This document shows, in pieces, positions 45,922 through 56,489 of a stretch of 64,000 nt of DNA. The stretch is from Globisporangium splendens (lineage: Eukaryota; Oomycota; Peronosporomycetes; Pythiales; Pythiaceae), in the NCBI GenBank assembly GCA_006386115.1, contig VFIW01000112.1:62001-126000 (forward strand), read 5' to 3'. The notes beneath the pieces were generated by a model. That model had not been told where the DNA came from, ran no database searches, and worked only from the letters and a program-made list of their open reading frames with translations. A program made the translations under genes and the position numbers. Positions within the stretch are counted from its first letter, which is position 1. Each line of letters starts with the position of its first letter.

Positions 45922-46562
45922 TTACGCGATCGTCTCGGCAAAGTGGACGGAGCGCAGGTTTCCTGTTCGCTCGTACGAAGGTCGACCGCAGTCGGGCACG
46001 ACGCACCGCTTATCTACCAAGTGGAGCACAAAAATCATATCAGCCTGACAAAACTCGACAGGATTGTATGGAGTCATCTCGTCGTTGCCTTCGCACCTTC
46101 TCCATGAGCCCAGCACACGCCCTTGCTCTTCGCGCGATTGCTGCACGCAGACATCTTGCATTTCACGGATCCACCAACGCGACTCAAACAAATGGAAGAC
46201 AGCTTGAGATTTGGCTCTCCAAACAATGTCAGAATGACAAATTTTGCCATGCTTCCAACATCGTCGAGAGTGCTTTTGCAGCCGGGGATGGCACAGAACT
46301 TGCTGTTTTTCTTCAGGTGGTTTGCTGCTACCCAGTGTGGATTGAACTGAGGCGGGATCGGCGGCTCCAATGGAAGTTGCAAGCTTGAGGCTGAAGAACA
46401 AGAGGCGGAGCCCATCGGTTGGTGGACACAAGGTTGCACCCAAGTGTGCACATCCCTGCTCTCCGTCATCCATAGAAAGTGATAAATCATTCCGAATGAT
46501 TTCGGATTTGGGTTTTCTAACCATCCTGTCCCTCGCTCCTTCTCTTGTTCGTTCCCTTCCAA
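45922..46562 (-). pseudogene. decayed WRKY19-like zinc-repeat gene
   Basis: Three parts of the zinc region are recognisable but lie in different frames: FCAIPGC then RRCWKHG; GGSVKCKMSACSNRAKSKGVCWAHGEG; and KRCVVPDCGRPSYERTGN. They match units 1, 2 and 4 of the intact gene at 39352-40467. GGSVKC comes right after the position of the intact gene's second intron, so the intron position is conserved. In the last unit a zinc Cys is Arg (NLRSVHF for NLCTLHF). The third unit and the linker are unrecognisable. The sequence further upstream has no match to the basic linker or the N-terminal half. Frameshifts plus a lost ligand make function unlikely. Confidence 0.78.
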
Positions 46563-46888
46563 CAGACTTGAACGCGTTACGGAACGAGAGGTTTACGCGG
46601 ATTATGTTTCAAGTGCATGATCGAATGCGCCACGTTGCACTTTTGTAGCAGGTTTGTCCCGAGGGAACTCTGCTCCATGGTTCAGTCGCTGATTTGCATT
46701 GAATGAGAGGCACCACCTGTCCATATTATCCGCTGCACCGACGTATCTTTTCGAGCCAGCAAACTTGTGCCTCATGGTGCTCATGCAGCGAACATGTGTG
46801 GCGCTTGCTTCAACGCTTTGGTTTTAGCCACACAGCACGTAGTACAAACGAACAGAAACTTGCATAGGTGGCACATCTTTTTGGGTTA
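46563..46888. other. intergenic, nothing recognised
   Basis: 326 bp upstream of the WRKY19-like relic and just past the stop of the GIN-type gene, both minus strand. No gene, repeat or RNA seen. Confidence 0.45.
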
Positions 46889-48448
46889 TTAGATATACAC
46901 GGCATCTTCGTCCTCGACGTCATGCTGGAGCAATGGTCGTCGCTCGCCATCGCGACGTCGTCTTTGCCGTTTGCTTTTGCGTCTCCTCTGTTGGATTCGG
47001 ACTAGCAGCAGGATGGAAATCCACACGACTGCAAACGCCGCGACGACGCCAGCAGCGTAGCGGTTTTCTTTGATGAACTCCCATGCGGAATGCGCTTGTG
47101 TTGATATGGAACGGGAGATTGCCGTCCAGTCGATACTGTGCGCCGCATCTTCAGGAGCTGGAGTTGTCGATGCAGGCTTGTCCATCATCTGGTCACTGGG
47201 GACGAGAGGAACAGGTACCTGGCTGTTTCTCTCACCGCTGACATGACTCACCTTCAACGTCGGCACCACCGATCGCTTGCAAAGGATTGTAGGTGTTGAC
47301 TTGACTGGTTTAGCGATGCCTTTGAATGGTTGGCCGAGGGCGATGTCTGTGGCGACGCGGCCATTCTTGTCGCTCATGACGCGCGGAGGCTGTGCGCCGA
47401 CGTACTGGACGCTGCCACTACCCCTTATGAAACTACCAAGGTAATCGGTGGCCTGCACGGTGACGTCCGCGGAGCCGGAAAGCTGAACCTGCACATTTGT
47501 GCAGCGTAATGCACCAAGTCGGGCGTTGCCAGATCCCGTCAGAACCACTTCTTCAGACGCACACGTGCCCCCCGGCTGGCTGAACGATATCATCCCTGAT
47601 CCAGAGAGCGACACCTTGACGTTTGCAATCGCAATATTGGGCGTGTCCAAACACGTTTCACCCGACCCGATACCGACGAAGGACGCTGTCCCAATGGAGC
47701 TGCTAGCAGACGACTGCTGCAGCTCGGAGCTCGCAAACACCTTCACATTGGCACCAGAGCCTTTCGCGTTGACTTCCAACGAGTCAAAGCAGAACGCTTC
47801 GGCTTCAACCTGCAGATTACCAGTGCCTCTAACGGTCCAGGACGCATTCTTAGCGGCGAGCGTCTCGCTTGTGTGCACGAAAACATCCCCGGAGCCAGAG
47901 ACGTCGATGTTGATCGCTGTGTCGCTGGCGCTGACTTTTGAGTTGGCAAACACTTGATCCAAGACCACCACATCTCCAATGCCTGTCGTCAGAAGGTTCT
48001 GCAACTGATACGGCCGCGCAAGGACGACTTGGATGTCGTCGCCATACCCGCCACTCAGTTGGATCTCTCCACTCGCATCGCTGGTCACAGAGAGGCCGCC
48101 ACCAAGGAAAAAATGGTCGTCATCATCATCGTCCTCGCTGCCGACTTGTGCCAGTACTTGGCCACTGGTAGCCGTCAAGAGAGCAGCGTCGTAGGATACA
48201 ACCACACGAGACGAGACGGCAACGCGCAGCGTGCGCATTGCACCAGCCACTCCGCTTTGATCGTCCGTCGTGGCGATCGTCCATCGGGCACCATTCGAAG
48301 AAGGCGGCGAGATCGTCAGCAGCGCGTCGACGACGAATGTCCTGGGTTGCACCGCAACTGCCGCCACCACCAGCAGCAGCCCGAGCGGCGCGCGGATGCA
48401 CAGGCAGCGCTCAAGTGCTGTCGTCCTCATTCTCTGCGACCGCTGCAT
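46889..48448 (-). CDS. secreted single-pass GIN/DUF2807-like surface protein, 519 aa
   Basis: From the ATG at 48448: a signal-like hydrophobic segment (APLGLLLVVAAVAV) and a short N-terminal domain with an Asp-rich loop (SEDDDDDDHFF). A long beta-solenoid-like region has recurring S-G-S-G turns (DVSGSGDVFVH, VRGTGNLQVEA, VSLSGSGMISF, VLTGSGNARLG, IRGSGSVQYVG). Then come a Pro/Ser/Thr linker, a membrane span (AAGVVAAFAVVWISILLLV) and a very basic cytosolic tail (RRRKSKRQRRRRDGERR). The repeats resemble the head GIN domain (DUF2807) of bacterial surface proteins. It is the most divergent member here: its N-terminal domain is barely alignable and its C-terminus (AVYI) differs from the others. 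Cell-surface or cell-wall contact is a reasonable inference. Confidence 0.8.
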   Translation of the reverse strand: MQRSQRMRTTALERCLCIRAPLGLLLVVAAVAVQPRTFVVDALLTISPPSSNGARWTIATTDDQSGVAGAMRTLRVAVSSRVVVSYDAALLTATSGQVLAQVGSEDDDDDDHFFLGGGLSVTSDASGEIQLSGGYGDDIQVVLARPYQLQNLLTTGIGDVVVLDQVFANSKVSASDTAINIDVSGSGDVFVHTSETLAAKNASWTVRGTGNLQVEAEAFCFDSLEVNAKGSGANVKVFASSELQQSSASSSIGTASFVGIGSGETCLDTPNIAIANVKVSLSGSGMISFSQPGGTCASEEVVLTGSGNARLGALRCTNVQVQLSGSADVTVQATDYLGSFIRGSGSVQYVGAQPPRVMSDKNGRVATDIALGQPFKGIAKPVKSTPTILCKRSVVPTLKVSHVSGERNSQVPVPLVPSDQMMDKPASTTPAPEDAAHSIDWTAISRSISTQAHSAWEFIKENRYAAGVVAAFAVVWISILLLVRIQQRRRKSKRQRRRRDGERRPLLQHDVEDEDAVYI

Positions 48449-48916
48449 CGAGGAGAGCGCTCGTGCGCAATGTGTTCCTGAGTTGGTTGTGGGCTTATTC
48501 ACTCTCTCTTCCCATCTGGATTAAGGAGCTCAGTCAGCTTGCCATCATTCCTGCTCAGAGGACAAAGGGAAATAGTGACAGTGTCTTGGATGTTAACGGT
48601 CAGGATAGAACAGTATATTTTTGTTATTTTTCGCAAATTTATCCAGACAGCAGTATATAAATGTGAATTAAGTCGGATTCTGTTCACTGGTACAAACTCA
48701 CACTCATGATGAGGTGGCACAACAATGTAAGAGCAGACTGATTATAAGAGAGCAATACAAAAAGCAAACATCTGATACAAGAGCATGACAGAGCATTTCA
48801 GACGCGAGGTAGACTGCACCGCGCCAAACAATCGCGCACAGCAGCACAAAACAACAAACAAAATCTGCACAAAGGGTAGAATAGACGCATGCTCCGTTAA
48901 TCATACTGCAACAATA
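48449..48916. other. intergenic, nothing recognised
   Basis: 468 bp between two minus-strand family members, rich in A and T. A TATATAAA at 48653-48660 may be a core promoter element for the 48448 gene. No other signal. Confidence 0.4.
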
Positions 48917-49573
48917 CTACGGTAGTGGCGTGTACATTCTTCGCGCTTGGTATCGATTGAATCTGCGAGTCGCCGAAAAGATCGCGATGGCTGCAAGCGC
49001 GATAATCGCGACCAATAAAGTCGTGTTGGTAGCCTTCTCGCGTTCTGTCAGGTCAGTATTCGTCGACGCTAGGACGCCATCACCAACCACTGTATCTGCT
49101 TGTGAGTCGCTGGACAGCTCCCGCAGTGCAGCTCGCTCGCTCACGAAGACCCGGGTGAACAGATAGCCTCGTGCTTCCGAGTCTTGGTTCCTTGCGTGGA
49201 TTTCGATGCCGTCTTCTTCAGCACCGCTCTCACTCAAAGGCACGACGTCGAGTAGCTCGATCAGGTCGCTAGCATTGCCGCGTATTACGATCTTGGCGAC
49301 GACGCTTTCGTTTGTAGAAGTCAAACCATTTTCTTCGGCGCTCAGCGACGCATCATAGTCGACAAACACGGGACCTGGTACTTGGATATGCAGTTTGTGC
49401 AACTGCTCTTTGCTGCTGATCACCCACGTGCGCTGCAGTGTCGTGTGCTCGTTATCGGCGATATTGGTGGGGACGACATCGGAAGCGTGGATCGTCAATG
49501 CATCGGCTGGAGATGCTGTGAGGAAACCGAGCAGCACCAGCAGAGCGACCATAGAAGCTGTGCGTCGATTCAT
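48917..49573 (-). CDS. short member of the GIN surface family lacking the GIN region, 218 aa
   Basis: First ATG at 49573 (MNRRTASM). The signal peptide (MVALLVLLGFLTASPADA) is followed by the family's N-terminal domain: TIHASDV, LQRTWVISS, VPGPVFVDYDAS, VVAKIVIRG and the Asp/Glu-rich EEDGIEIHAR. After ADTVVGDGV, where the full-length genes enter the S-G-S-G repeats, this protein goes directly to a short linker, a membrane span (LLVAIIALAAIAIFSA) and a 14-residue basic tail ending MYTPLP. The frame is intact, so this looks like a functional short form, either a deletion derivative or an ancestral two-module form. It lies on the opposite strand from the 56-62 kb members. Confidence 0.82.
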   Translation of the reverse strand: MNRRTASMVALLVLLGFLTASPADALTIHASDVVPTNIADNEHTTLQRTWVISSKEQLHKLHIQVPGPVFVDYDASLSAEENGLTSTNESVVAKIVIRGNASDLIELLDVVPLSESGAEEDGIEIHARNQDSEARGYLFTRVFVSERAALRELSSDSQADTVVGDGVLASTNTDLTEREKATNTTLLVAIIALAAIAIFSATRRFNRYQARRMYTPLP

Positions 49574-50299
49574 GAGGTTGTCCTGGCAAATAACAGTTTG
49601 CTGTGGATGTGTAGTCACGAGTGTTGCTGTCGGAAATTAATGGAGTGAGCAGGTGCTGGCAAATCTGGAAATGAAAAACGTTTCAAGATTTCTTTCTTCG
49701 TTTTGCCAAATGTTTTGTTGTGACATACACTCCGATCCATAAAGTAAAGAGTGGCGGTCACATCTCCACCTCTTATAATAGCATAAACTATCTTTATGTC
49801 GTTGAGAGGATGATTTTCAAACACTGAACTAATTTTGTATGCATGTATGTTTAATAAACAGGCTTTATTAGCATTGTCTACAAACGGAATGTTGGTAGTG
49901 TTTATGGGAAGTGCAGCTCGTCGCATGTTGCTCTGCCGCAACTGGTCTTCGTGTCTGTACTCATCAAAGGTTCTTGTGATATTCTCTCTCTCCCCATGGC
50001 TCTGGTGCATTCGTCCAATTGTGTGCACGCTCGCTGGTAGTGCGCCGCTATAACTATTCGCATACAAACGCTATTTGCCGCCTTTGTCAGCTTTTCAACT
50101 TTTTATTTCGACTGTTTGCATTACATGGATACTGAGTATGAATTACAGGATTCAAAGATGAATGGGTTGTGTTGTTCTACTGCGGTAATACCGTCGCAAC
50201 TTACTGTATTTTGGAATCACTTCAGCTCATCTGGGATCCACGCCGAGGGTGAAGATCTGTTGTGAGGGGTTGCCTTTCATTCCTCAGTTGGCGGAGACG
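49574..50299. promoter_or_regulatory. divergent intergenic region
   Basis: 726 bp between the short GIN-family gene (minus) and the intact ankyrin kinase (plus). The right 110 bp matches the upstream region of the other kinase copy (for example CTGTATTTT and GGCGGAGACGATGGGG). A doubtful small frame is listed separately. Confidence 0.5.
49615..50010 (-). CDS. small uncertain ORF, 131 codons
   Basis: The first ATG is at 50010 (MHQSHGEREN). The frame contains protein-like stretches (IPFVDNANKACLLNIHAYK, VYAIIRGGDVTATLYFMD) but no motif, signal peptide or paralogue in the window. It ends 42 bp upstream of the short GIN-family start, inside what must be that gene's promoter. It may be a relic or chance. 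Confidence 0.2.
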   Translation of the reverse strand: MHQSHGERENITRTFDEYRHEDQLRQSNMRRAALPINTTNIPFVDNANKACLLNIHAYKISSVFENHPLNDIKIVYAIIRGGDVTATLYFMDRSVCHNKTFGKTKKEILKRFSFPDLPAPAHSINFRQQHS

Positions 50300-52597
50300 A
50301 TGGGGAACAGCGCCACGAAGCCTGGCGATTTACTCTGCGCTGCAAAAGCAGGAGATGCAGATGGCGTCCGCCAGTGTCTTGCGCGTGGATCAGCGGTCGA
50401 CGAAGAAGACGAAGAGGGTTGGACGGCGTTGTTTTGGGCAGCAGACAGAGGTGAAGTGGATCTACTGCGACTACTACTCAACTCTGGCGCATTTGTAAAC
50501 AAAAAAGACATATGGGGTTCAACAGCTTTGTTTCGAGCCGCTCGCAATGGGCACATGGATGCAATTCGAGCTCTGATCGAGTTGGGTGCATACGTGAACG
50601 AGAAAAATAACCATGGGTCGACGGCGTTGTTTTGTGCTGCTGAGATTGGATACACAGGTGCTATTCGAGAGCTGGTTGAGTTTGGCGCATTCGTGAACGA
50701 GAAAAGCAGAAATAGCGCGACAGCGTTGTTTTATGCTGCTCAAAAAGGACACGCGTATGCTGTTCGAGCTTTGGTCGAGTTAGGCGCATTCGTGAACGAG
50801 AAGAACAGCTATGGCACGACAGCGTTGTTTCGTGCTACAGAGAATATAAACTCGGATGCTGCACAAGTGCTGATTGAGTTGGGTGCAATCGTGAATGAAA
50901 AGAACAAAGACGGAGAAACAGCTCTGGATTATGCTGCCCGAAACGGCCACACACGCGTTGTTGAAATCCTGACTCAATTGCGTCCATCTGCACACCAACC
51001 AAGTCCCAACAATGAGTCTTCACTGCAAGATAAGGAGAATCTTGGTCATTCCAGTTCAACTGAGCGTGGAGAGCCAACCGAGGGTACAACAGCGGTCCAA
51101 CCGGCAGATACAAAGCCGGAGCTGACTTCTGACAATGCTTCTGTAAAAGTGTCTCCCGAATCGAGCGACCATGCATTGAATCAATTTCTCGTCGTCAAGC
51201 TCAGTCGCGTTTTGTCGAACGTTCTCCCCACACTCCAGCATCACTGCTCCTCCATGTTTGAGGCGGAAGTGATGAGCAAGCGCGTCTTCTGTCGCCTTCA
51301 GGGTATTTTCCAGCAACTCCATGACGTCGATGCAGCCGAGAAGAGAGCCGCACTTGGTGAATACAGCGACGTGATCGCACGCTTTGACCAATTTCTACTC
51401 AAGCATGGGAAACATGATTTCGTCACGCGTCTTGTGTTGCGTCTCGAAATGATAGAGGACATTTTGCAATTCCACGAAGACATTGATCAAGTTGAGTCTG
51501 CGCTGGACTTACCTCTGAGCTCAATATCCCATCAAACGGCAGAGGAGGATCAACAGCAGCTACTTCAAACATTCAGAGATATCTGTGATGACAGTGAAAT
51601 AATCGATGTCCACATATCGAATGACCGAGCAAGACTTGATGCTATAACACTCCTGCGCAATGCGTTGACTCGGCGCACAAGAAGCAAATCAAGTTGTGTC
51701 AACGACTACTGGGGGATTATTACAACCCTTGAAAAGCAACTCACGAGCTCCATTTCCCAGCCTCCAGATGTCGTCGTCGCAGAATGGTTTGTGCCACCTT
51801 ACCAAGTTGAGTGCAATGAAAGACCGTTCAGTCAAGGTTCGTTTGGTGCAGTGTATCTGGCGAAAATGAATGGTGCAGACGTTGTAGTCAAGCAGGTACT
51901 CACATTTGACGATGGTGCACGAGCGCAGTTTTTGAAGGAAGTCCAAGTCTGGAGTCGATTGCGGCATCCTCAAGTACTCCCTTTTCTTGGTGCGTGCCAC
52001 GTTGGCAAGTTCTTCTTCGTCTGTGAGTATGCAAAGAATGGCACACTGCCTGAATTTTTGAAGAAAGGTGACAATCGGCAGATGACATGGAGAACGTTGC
52101 ATGAAGTCGCGCTGGGATTGCAGTATTTGCACAGCTTGCGAATTATTCACGGTGACTTGAAGGGCAACAACCTGCTTGTAGCAGCCGACGGCACAGCCAA
52201 ACTAGCAGATTTTGGACTTAGCCTGATTATCGCAAGTTCCACAACGGTGAAGCCCGAAAAACTTGACGCACCGCGATGGCGAGCCCCAGAGGTTCTGAAA
52301 GGAGAGTCTATCTCCATGGCATCTGACATTTTCGCGTTTGGAATGTGCATCATTGAGGCTGTGAGTGGTGAGTACCCATGGGGAAATGCGCTCCTGGACG
52401 CTGCAGTTCGAAGGAATGTGAAGAATGGAGTTCCATTACTCAGACCTGGCGGGTTCAGTGACTCTCAATGGGAGCTAGTAACCAAGATGAGTGCGCATGA
52501 CCAGTCCAAGCGTATCAAGATTGCTGCCATCGTTGACACGCTAAACGATTTCCGCTTAGAGGAACTAGATTTGAAGTTTTCAGGTCTGAGAGTCTGA
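50300..52597 (+). CDS. myristoylation-type ankyrin-repeat TKL kinase, intact, 765 aa
   Basis: The ATG at 50300 gives MGNSATK, fitting an N-myristoylation signal (Gly2, Thr6); the longer frame begins at GTG and is rejected. Residues about 30-240 form six to seven ankyrin repeats (TALFWAADRGEVDLL, TALFYAAQKGHAYAVRALV and others). After a polar linker, residues about 300-470 are helical (RVFCRLQGIFQQLHDVD, VIARFDQFLLKHGKHDFV, EDILQFHEDIDQVESAL), a pattern that resembles the four-helix N-domains of MLKL-type kinases. The kinase domain has GSFGAVY, VVVKQV, HGDLKGNNLL (a non-RD loop with Gly for Arg), ADFGLSL, PRWRAPEVL and DIFAFGM. All catalytic residues are present, so it should be active. Membrane-tethered signalling is inferred. 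Its damaged sister is at 24012-26124. Confidence 0.9.
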   Translation: MGNSATKPGDLLCAAKAGDADGVRQCLARGSAVDEEDEEGWTALFWAADRGEVDLLRLLLNSGAFVNKKDIWGSTALFRAARNGHMDAIRALIELGAYVNEKNNHGSTALFCAAEIGYTGAIRELVEFGAFVNEKSRNSATALFYAAQKGHAYAVRALVELGAFVNEKNSYGTTALFRATENINSDAAQVLIELGAIVNEKNKDGETALDYAARNGHTRVVEILTQLRPSAHQPSPNNESSLQDKENLGHSSSTERGEPTEGTTAVQPADTKPELTSDNASVKVSPESSDHALNQFLVVKLSRVLSNVLPTLQHHCSSMFEAEVMSKRVFCRLQGIFQQLHDVDAAEKRAALGEYSDVIARFDQFLLKHGKHDFVTRLVLRLEMIEDILQFHEDIDQVESALDLPLSSISHQTAEEDQQQLLQTFRDICDDSEIIDVHISNDRARLDAITLLRNALTRRTRSKSSCVNDYWGIITTLEKQLTSSISQPPDVVVAEWFVPPYQVECNERPFSQGSFGAVYLAKMNGADVVVKQVLTFDDGARAQFLKEVQVWSRLRHPQVLPFLGACHVGKFFFVCEYAKNGTLPEFLKKGDNRQMTWRTLHEVALGLQYLHSLRIIHGDLKGNNLLVAADGTAKLADFGLSLIIASSTTVKPEKLDAPRWRAPEVLKGESISMASDIFAFGMCIIEAVSGEYPWGNALLDAAVRRNVKNGVPLLRPGGFSDSQWELVTKMSAHDQSKRIKIAAIVDTLNDFRLEELDLKFSGLRV

Positions 52598-52894
52598 GTC
52601 AGACAACACGAAAACAGAGCGATTCTTTGGCGTCATCATCTTTCATTTTAGCAACGAGTGCTCGTTGCTAATTTTCACGAGTGAGAATGTACATTGTGTA
52701 CTTGTATGCTAGTAGATAAAAAGTAACATGAGGTGGGTTGACGCACAGGTGATTATTAGACGTTTTCATCGGTATTTAATGAATGTAAGGCAGAAACAAA
52801 TGCCTGTCAGTCCATGAAAGTTGCCTTCAGCCAAAACCTGACGTGACCCTAAACTTTCTCGACTCAGAGTCAGTGATGCTGTCAGACTTGAGCT

Positions 52895-55800
52895 AAACAA
52901 GTTCGGCTTTGGGCGACAATTTGTGGATTTAGTACGTCGAATACACTCGGACACTACAGCGCAGTACCTGGTGAACGGTGAACTGTCGACAGAACGGGGG
53001 GTCAAGTCGGACATTCGTCAAGGTTGCCCCCTCTCCCCTCTCCTGTTTATCGTCGCCGCGGAGATTCTCGCACTAGCAGTACAACAAGACCCCCATCTGG
53101 ATGGTATTCGTGTGACCAGATCCGGAGCAGAACCCCATCTCATTTCGACCTTCGTCGACGACTCTGCAGTCTTTTTGAAACAAGGGAAACAACTGCCTCG
53201 ACTGATGCAGCTGCTGTCCGAGTTCGGTCAGCAATCAGGTCTGCACGTGCAACCAACGAAAAGCAGCTACTTATGTCTCAACACAGCAGTAGTCCAGGAA
53301 CAAAGATGCGGCATTCCAATTCTGAAGCATGGAGAGACGGTGAGGTACCTTGGCATCCAAATAGGAACTGGAAACATCACACAAGCTAATTGAGAGGACC
53401 ACCTGCAAAAGCTCCGAACCAGATTGATCATCGCGGCCAAAGTCTCCAACAGTGTGGTGGAGAGAGTGCTTCTACTGAATTCGGTCTTGCTGCCGTCGAT
53501 TCTGTTCACTGCCGGCTACATCAGGCCCCCAGCGAAGGTCGTGGATCAGCCAGTGAATCTGCAAAAGCAGTTTTGTTGAAATCGACACTCGGCACAGATG
53601 GCACGAGGCACAAGGTGAGTCCTTCACTGCTCTGCTTGCCGGTCAAGGAAGGAGGCATAGGTCTCTATTCAATACCTCTTGCAATAAAGCGACAAGAGAT
53701 GCGGCGGACAACTCGGTGGCTACAGCGAGCGCGAGACAAGTATACAGAGGCTTGGCATGAGCAGGTTCATCAGGACAAAAGTCAAAACCGGGGATGTTGC
53801 GCGATTTCACCAAGGAGCGAAGCCAGCACGCACAGACAAGGCTGTACCAGACGAACAATATCCACAGACTCGGGTGGGAGTATCTCTGTGAAGACTTGGT
53901 GGTTGCAGAGAGACGCAATCCCGCGTGGAAAGACGATCTGAAGCGGCAAATGGAATCCTTGCTACCGACCCTGGACCTTGAGTGGAGATCAGACGGACGT
54001 GTAGGTGTGTACTTTGGGAGAAAACCTGAGCAGACGATTCATCAACTATCGGAAGAGACTCGAGCCTTCTGGCCATCCTTTCAGTGGAACGACAACCCCT
54101 GGATAATCGACAGTCAAGGCGAGCAGTATACAGTCAAAAAGGTTCCTTTCCTGAAGGAATGCAATTTGACCAGCTTCAACGTGAGACGGGAAGAAGAGCG
54201 AGTGTTCTCCGTGCGGCTACCAACCATGACGGCGACTCTCACGTTCAAACGAATGACCGCCCTGCGAAAACTCGTAACCAGCATCATTCTATGCTCACCG
54301 GAGATAGAAATCGATGCAGGCAACCAGCTAATCAGTCACCAGGAGCCGTGGAGCAGGAAACCCACAAAACGAGAGTACAAGTGGATCAGCAACGGCATGG
54401 GAACCATCATCGCGGTGCCAGTATCGGAGAGGAGCCACACGGACTACATCCAGATGCAACGGCAAGCAGACGGAGGTCTCTGGACAGTGACCGACTGGGC
54501 TGGGGATGCTACTTGCCAACAAGACGTGGCAATGATCGAAGAAGACATACAGAACATAGGGTGGACTTTCAAACCGCACCCACTCACGACGCACTGTCCG
54601 TGGCTGGTGCATGAGCGTACTCCCCCAAATAGTATCCAGAAGACAATTGACCGAGCACGAACACGGAGACTGCACATCAAGTTGTATCGAGGTCTCGGAG
54701 GACTCATAGACAAGCTCAACGAAGTCGCGAAAACTGACCAGTGGTACAGCCATGTGCAGTACCGACTACCAGCAGATCTATGGAAACAACGAGGATGTCT
54801 TACGCCATATCAGATGTGGACGACATACTGGATTTCTACGGTGCAGCTCAACCTGTTCCATCCGGGAAGGATCGAGTCTTCAGCGTGCCCAAGCAATGCC
54901 GGATGTGGGGAGACAAAATAAACGATCTCACACATAGTCTGGAGTTGCAAGCGAGCACAAGCCTCGTGGAGGGCCTTCCTCGGACGATGGATGTGGCGAA
55001 CATTGACAGAGCAAGCACTCAACCTCTTCCTACCTCATATTGCTAGTCGCACAGCCCCGCCAGGTCAACGATCTCTGCTCCAGGAATTGGAAAAGTGCTT
55101 CGGGTTCATTACTCCGGAACACTCTGTAGCACTACAGAAACTTTGGTTTATCGTCACATCAAGCATCCCAGTTTTGCTGTGGAGAACGAGAGTGGAAATA
55201 GTGCATGAACGACAACATCTCACTATTGAAGAAAGTACCCAGCGAGTGTGGACAGCGTGTGTGATGCAAGTGCGGGCTGTGGCTCATCGGATGAGAACGC
55301 TCAAAGGAGAAAAGATCAATGCAACTTGCCTGAGCCAACTGTTCAGCGTACTGGAGAGACAAGACTTGTCGCGCCAACTGGAAGCATGGGCGACGGCGCG
55401 TTTATATTTCGGTGGAGGTGCACGCGGCAACCCAGGTCCAGGAGGCAGCGGATGGGTACTCATCCTCCTGAATGAACGCAGCAATCGATGGGAACTCAAA
55501 GCATGCGGCTATGCGTACATGGGACCAGAAGTCACGGACAATTGGTGCGAATACAGCGCGCTGAAAGATGGCCTGGCATACAGTGCACACTACCTACAGC
55601 ATTATGAAGTCAAGTTGGAAGTCTTCGGAGACAGCCAAATGATTATCGCATCCCAGAACGGGTTCTCCTCAATACGCCAGACCAAGCTGCAGCCACTAGC
55701 AGTTCGGGTAAATCAAATCATCGCCAACTTTGCGTGGATCTCCTGGAATCACACAAAACGAGAACAAAACAAAATGGCCGATCTTCTCGCCAACATGGCA

Positions 55801-56010
55801 ATGAACTCCAAGAATGCGAAGATACTCACCGACGAATCGAGGGGAAACGATCAAGTTCTTATGTCCCAAGTCGCAGCTCTACTCGACAATGATATCGGTG
55901 CCACACCGTCGAAACTAAGAAACACCTCACTCTCCGAATTGTTAATGAGACTCAGGAATTCAACTGTTGTAGATCATAAGTTAAATAGAATTGCTTTCTC
56001 TCTCTCTCTT
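52895..56010 (+). mobile_element. 5'-truncated LINE, copy 2 (plus strand)
   Basis: About 3.1 kb closely matching the 3' third of copy 1 but inverted relative to it. The 5' truncation lies inside the RT domain, just before KFGFGRQFVDLV. Everything from there to the AAGTTAAATAGAATT tail and (TC)n end is present. Single-base losses (about 53574 in a T run, about 53812 in an A run), a TGA at 53391 and a TAA at 54919 break the frame. No clear target duplication was found. It lies 300 bp downstream of the intact ankyrin kinase. Confidence 0.9.
52905..55995 (+). pseudogene. LINE ORF2 remnant: RT C-half, zinc finger, RNase H
   Basis: RT motifs DIRQGCPLSPLLF and FVDDSAVF are kept. The protein then runs through the thumb and connector, a finger (CPSNAGCG, with TAA replacing the GAA seen in copy 1 just after) and RNase H. 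In RNase H the first catalytic Asp is Gly (YFGGGARGNPG against YFDGGAHGNPG in copy 1); the other acidic positions remain. The last open segment reads through the element's tail to a stop at 56124 in flanking DNA. It shares the TGA after IGTGNITQAN with copy 1. Confidence 0.85.
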
Positions 56011-56489
56011 GATACGATCGACAAGTGGTATCGTTGCAGTCACCATGAAAGTTACGTCGTAGGATGGGGTGTGAATGTGGCTGCTCATGCCACTGAAAAC
56101 AACTATGCGAAGGCTTTGGAGTAGTGGTGCTGTTGACCACTCATGCATTTCGTTCTTTCAGCACTGCGAGAAGCAGAGGACCGACAAACCCAGAAATACT
56201 CATCAGAGGCAAAACTTGGACTCTACCATCATTTGATTCGAGGAGCTCATCTCGCAATCATTCTTCAAATATTCCTACCACCATTCCTCATAAGTGTGGC
56301 AACGCTGTACCACGCGACCAGGTCAGACAGTGACGAAAAACGAGATGAAAGGATCCATTTGCTTGCGCTGGTCGCAGTCACCAACCGACAGTTCATTTGC
56401 AATTCCCATCTGCTCCGCACCTCGCTTCTCTGACACTGGCAATATGTGCGTGGCGATGAAGCGTTTATGGGATTAACTGCAGCGTTACT
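56011..56489. other. LINE 3' flank, nothing firm
   Basis: About 480 bp between the LINE tail and the GIN-family pseudogene. The LINE's last frame extends to 56124. Conflicting short frames follow, perhaps the eroded 5' end of the neighbouring pseudogene. Confidence 0.35.

Noticed and set aside
50249..50299. 17-residue N-terminal extension of the intact ankyrin kinase
   Set aside because: It begins at GTG and would hide the MGNSATK start that the sister copy also has (MGNCTTK).
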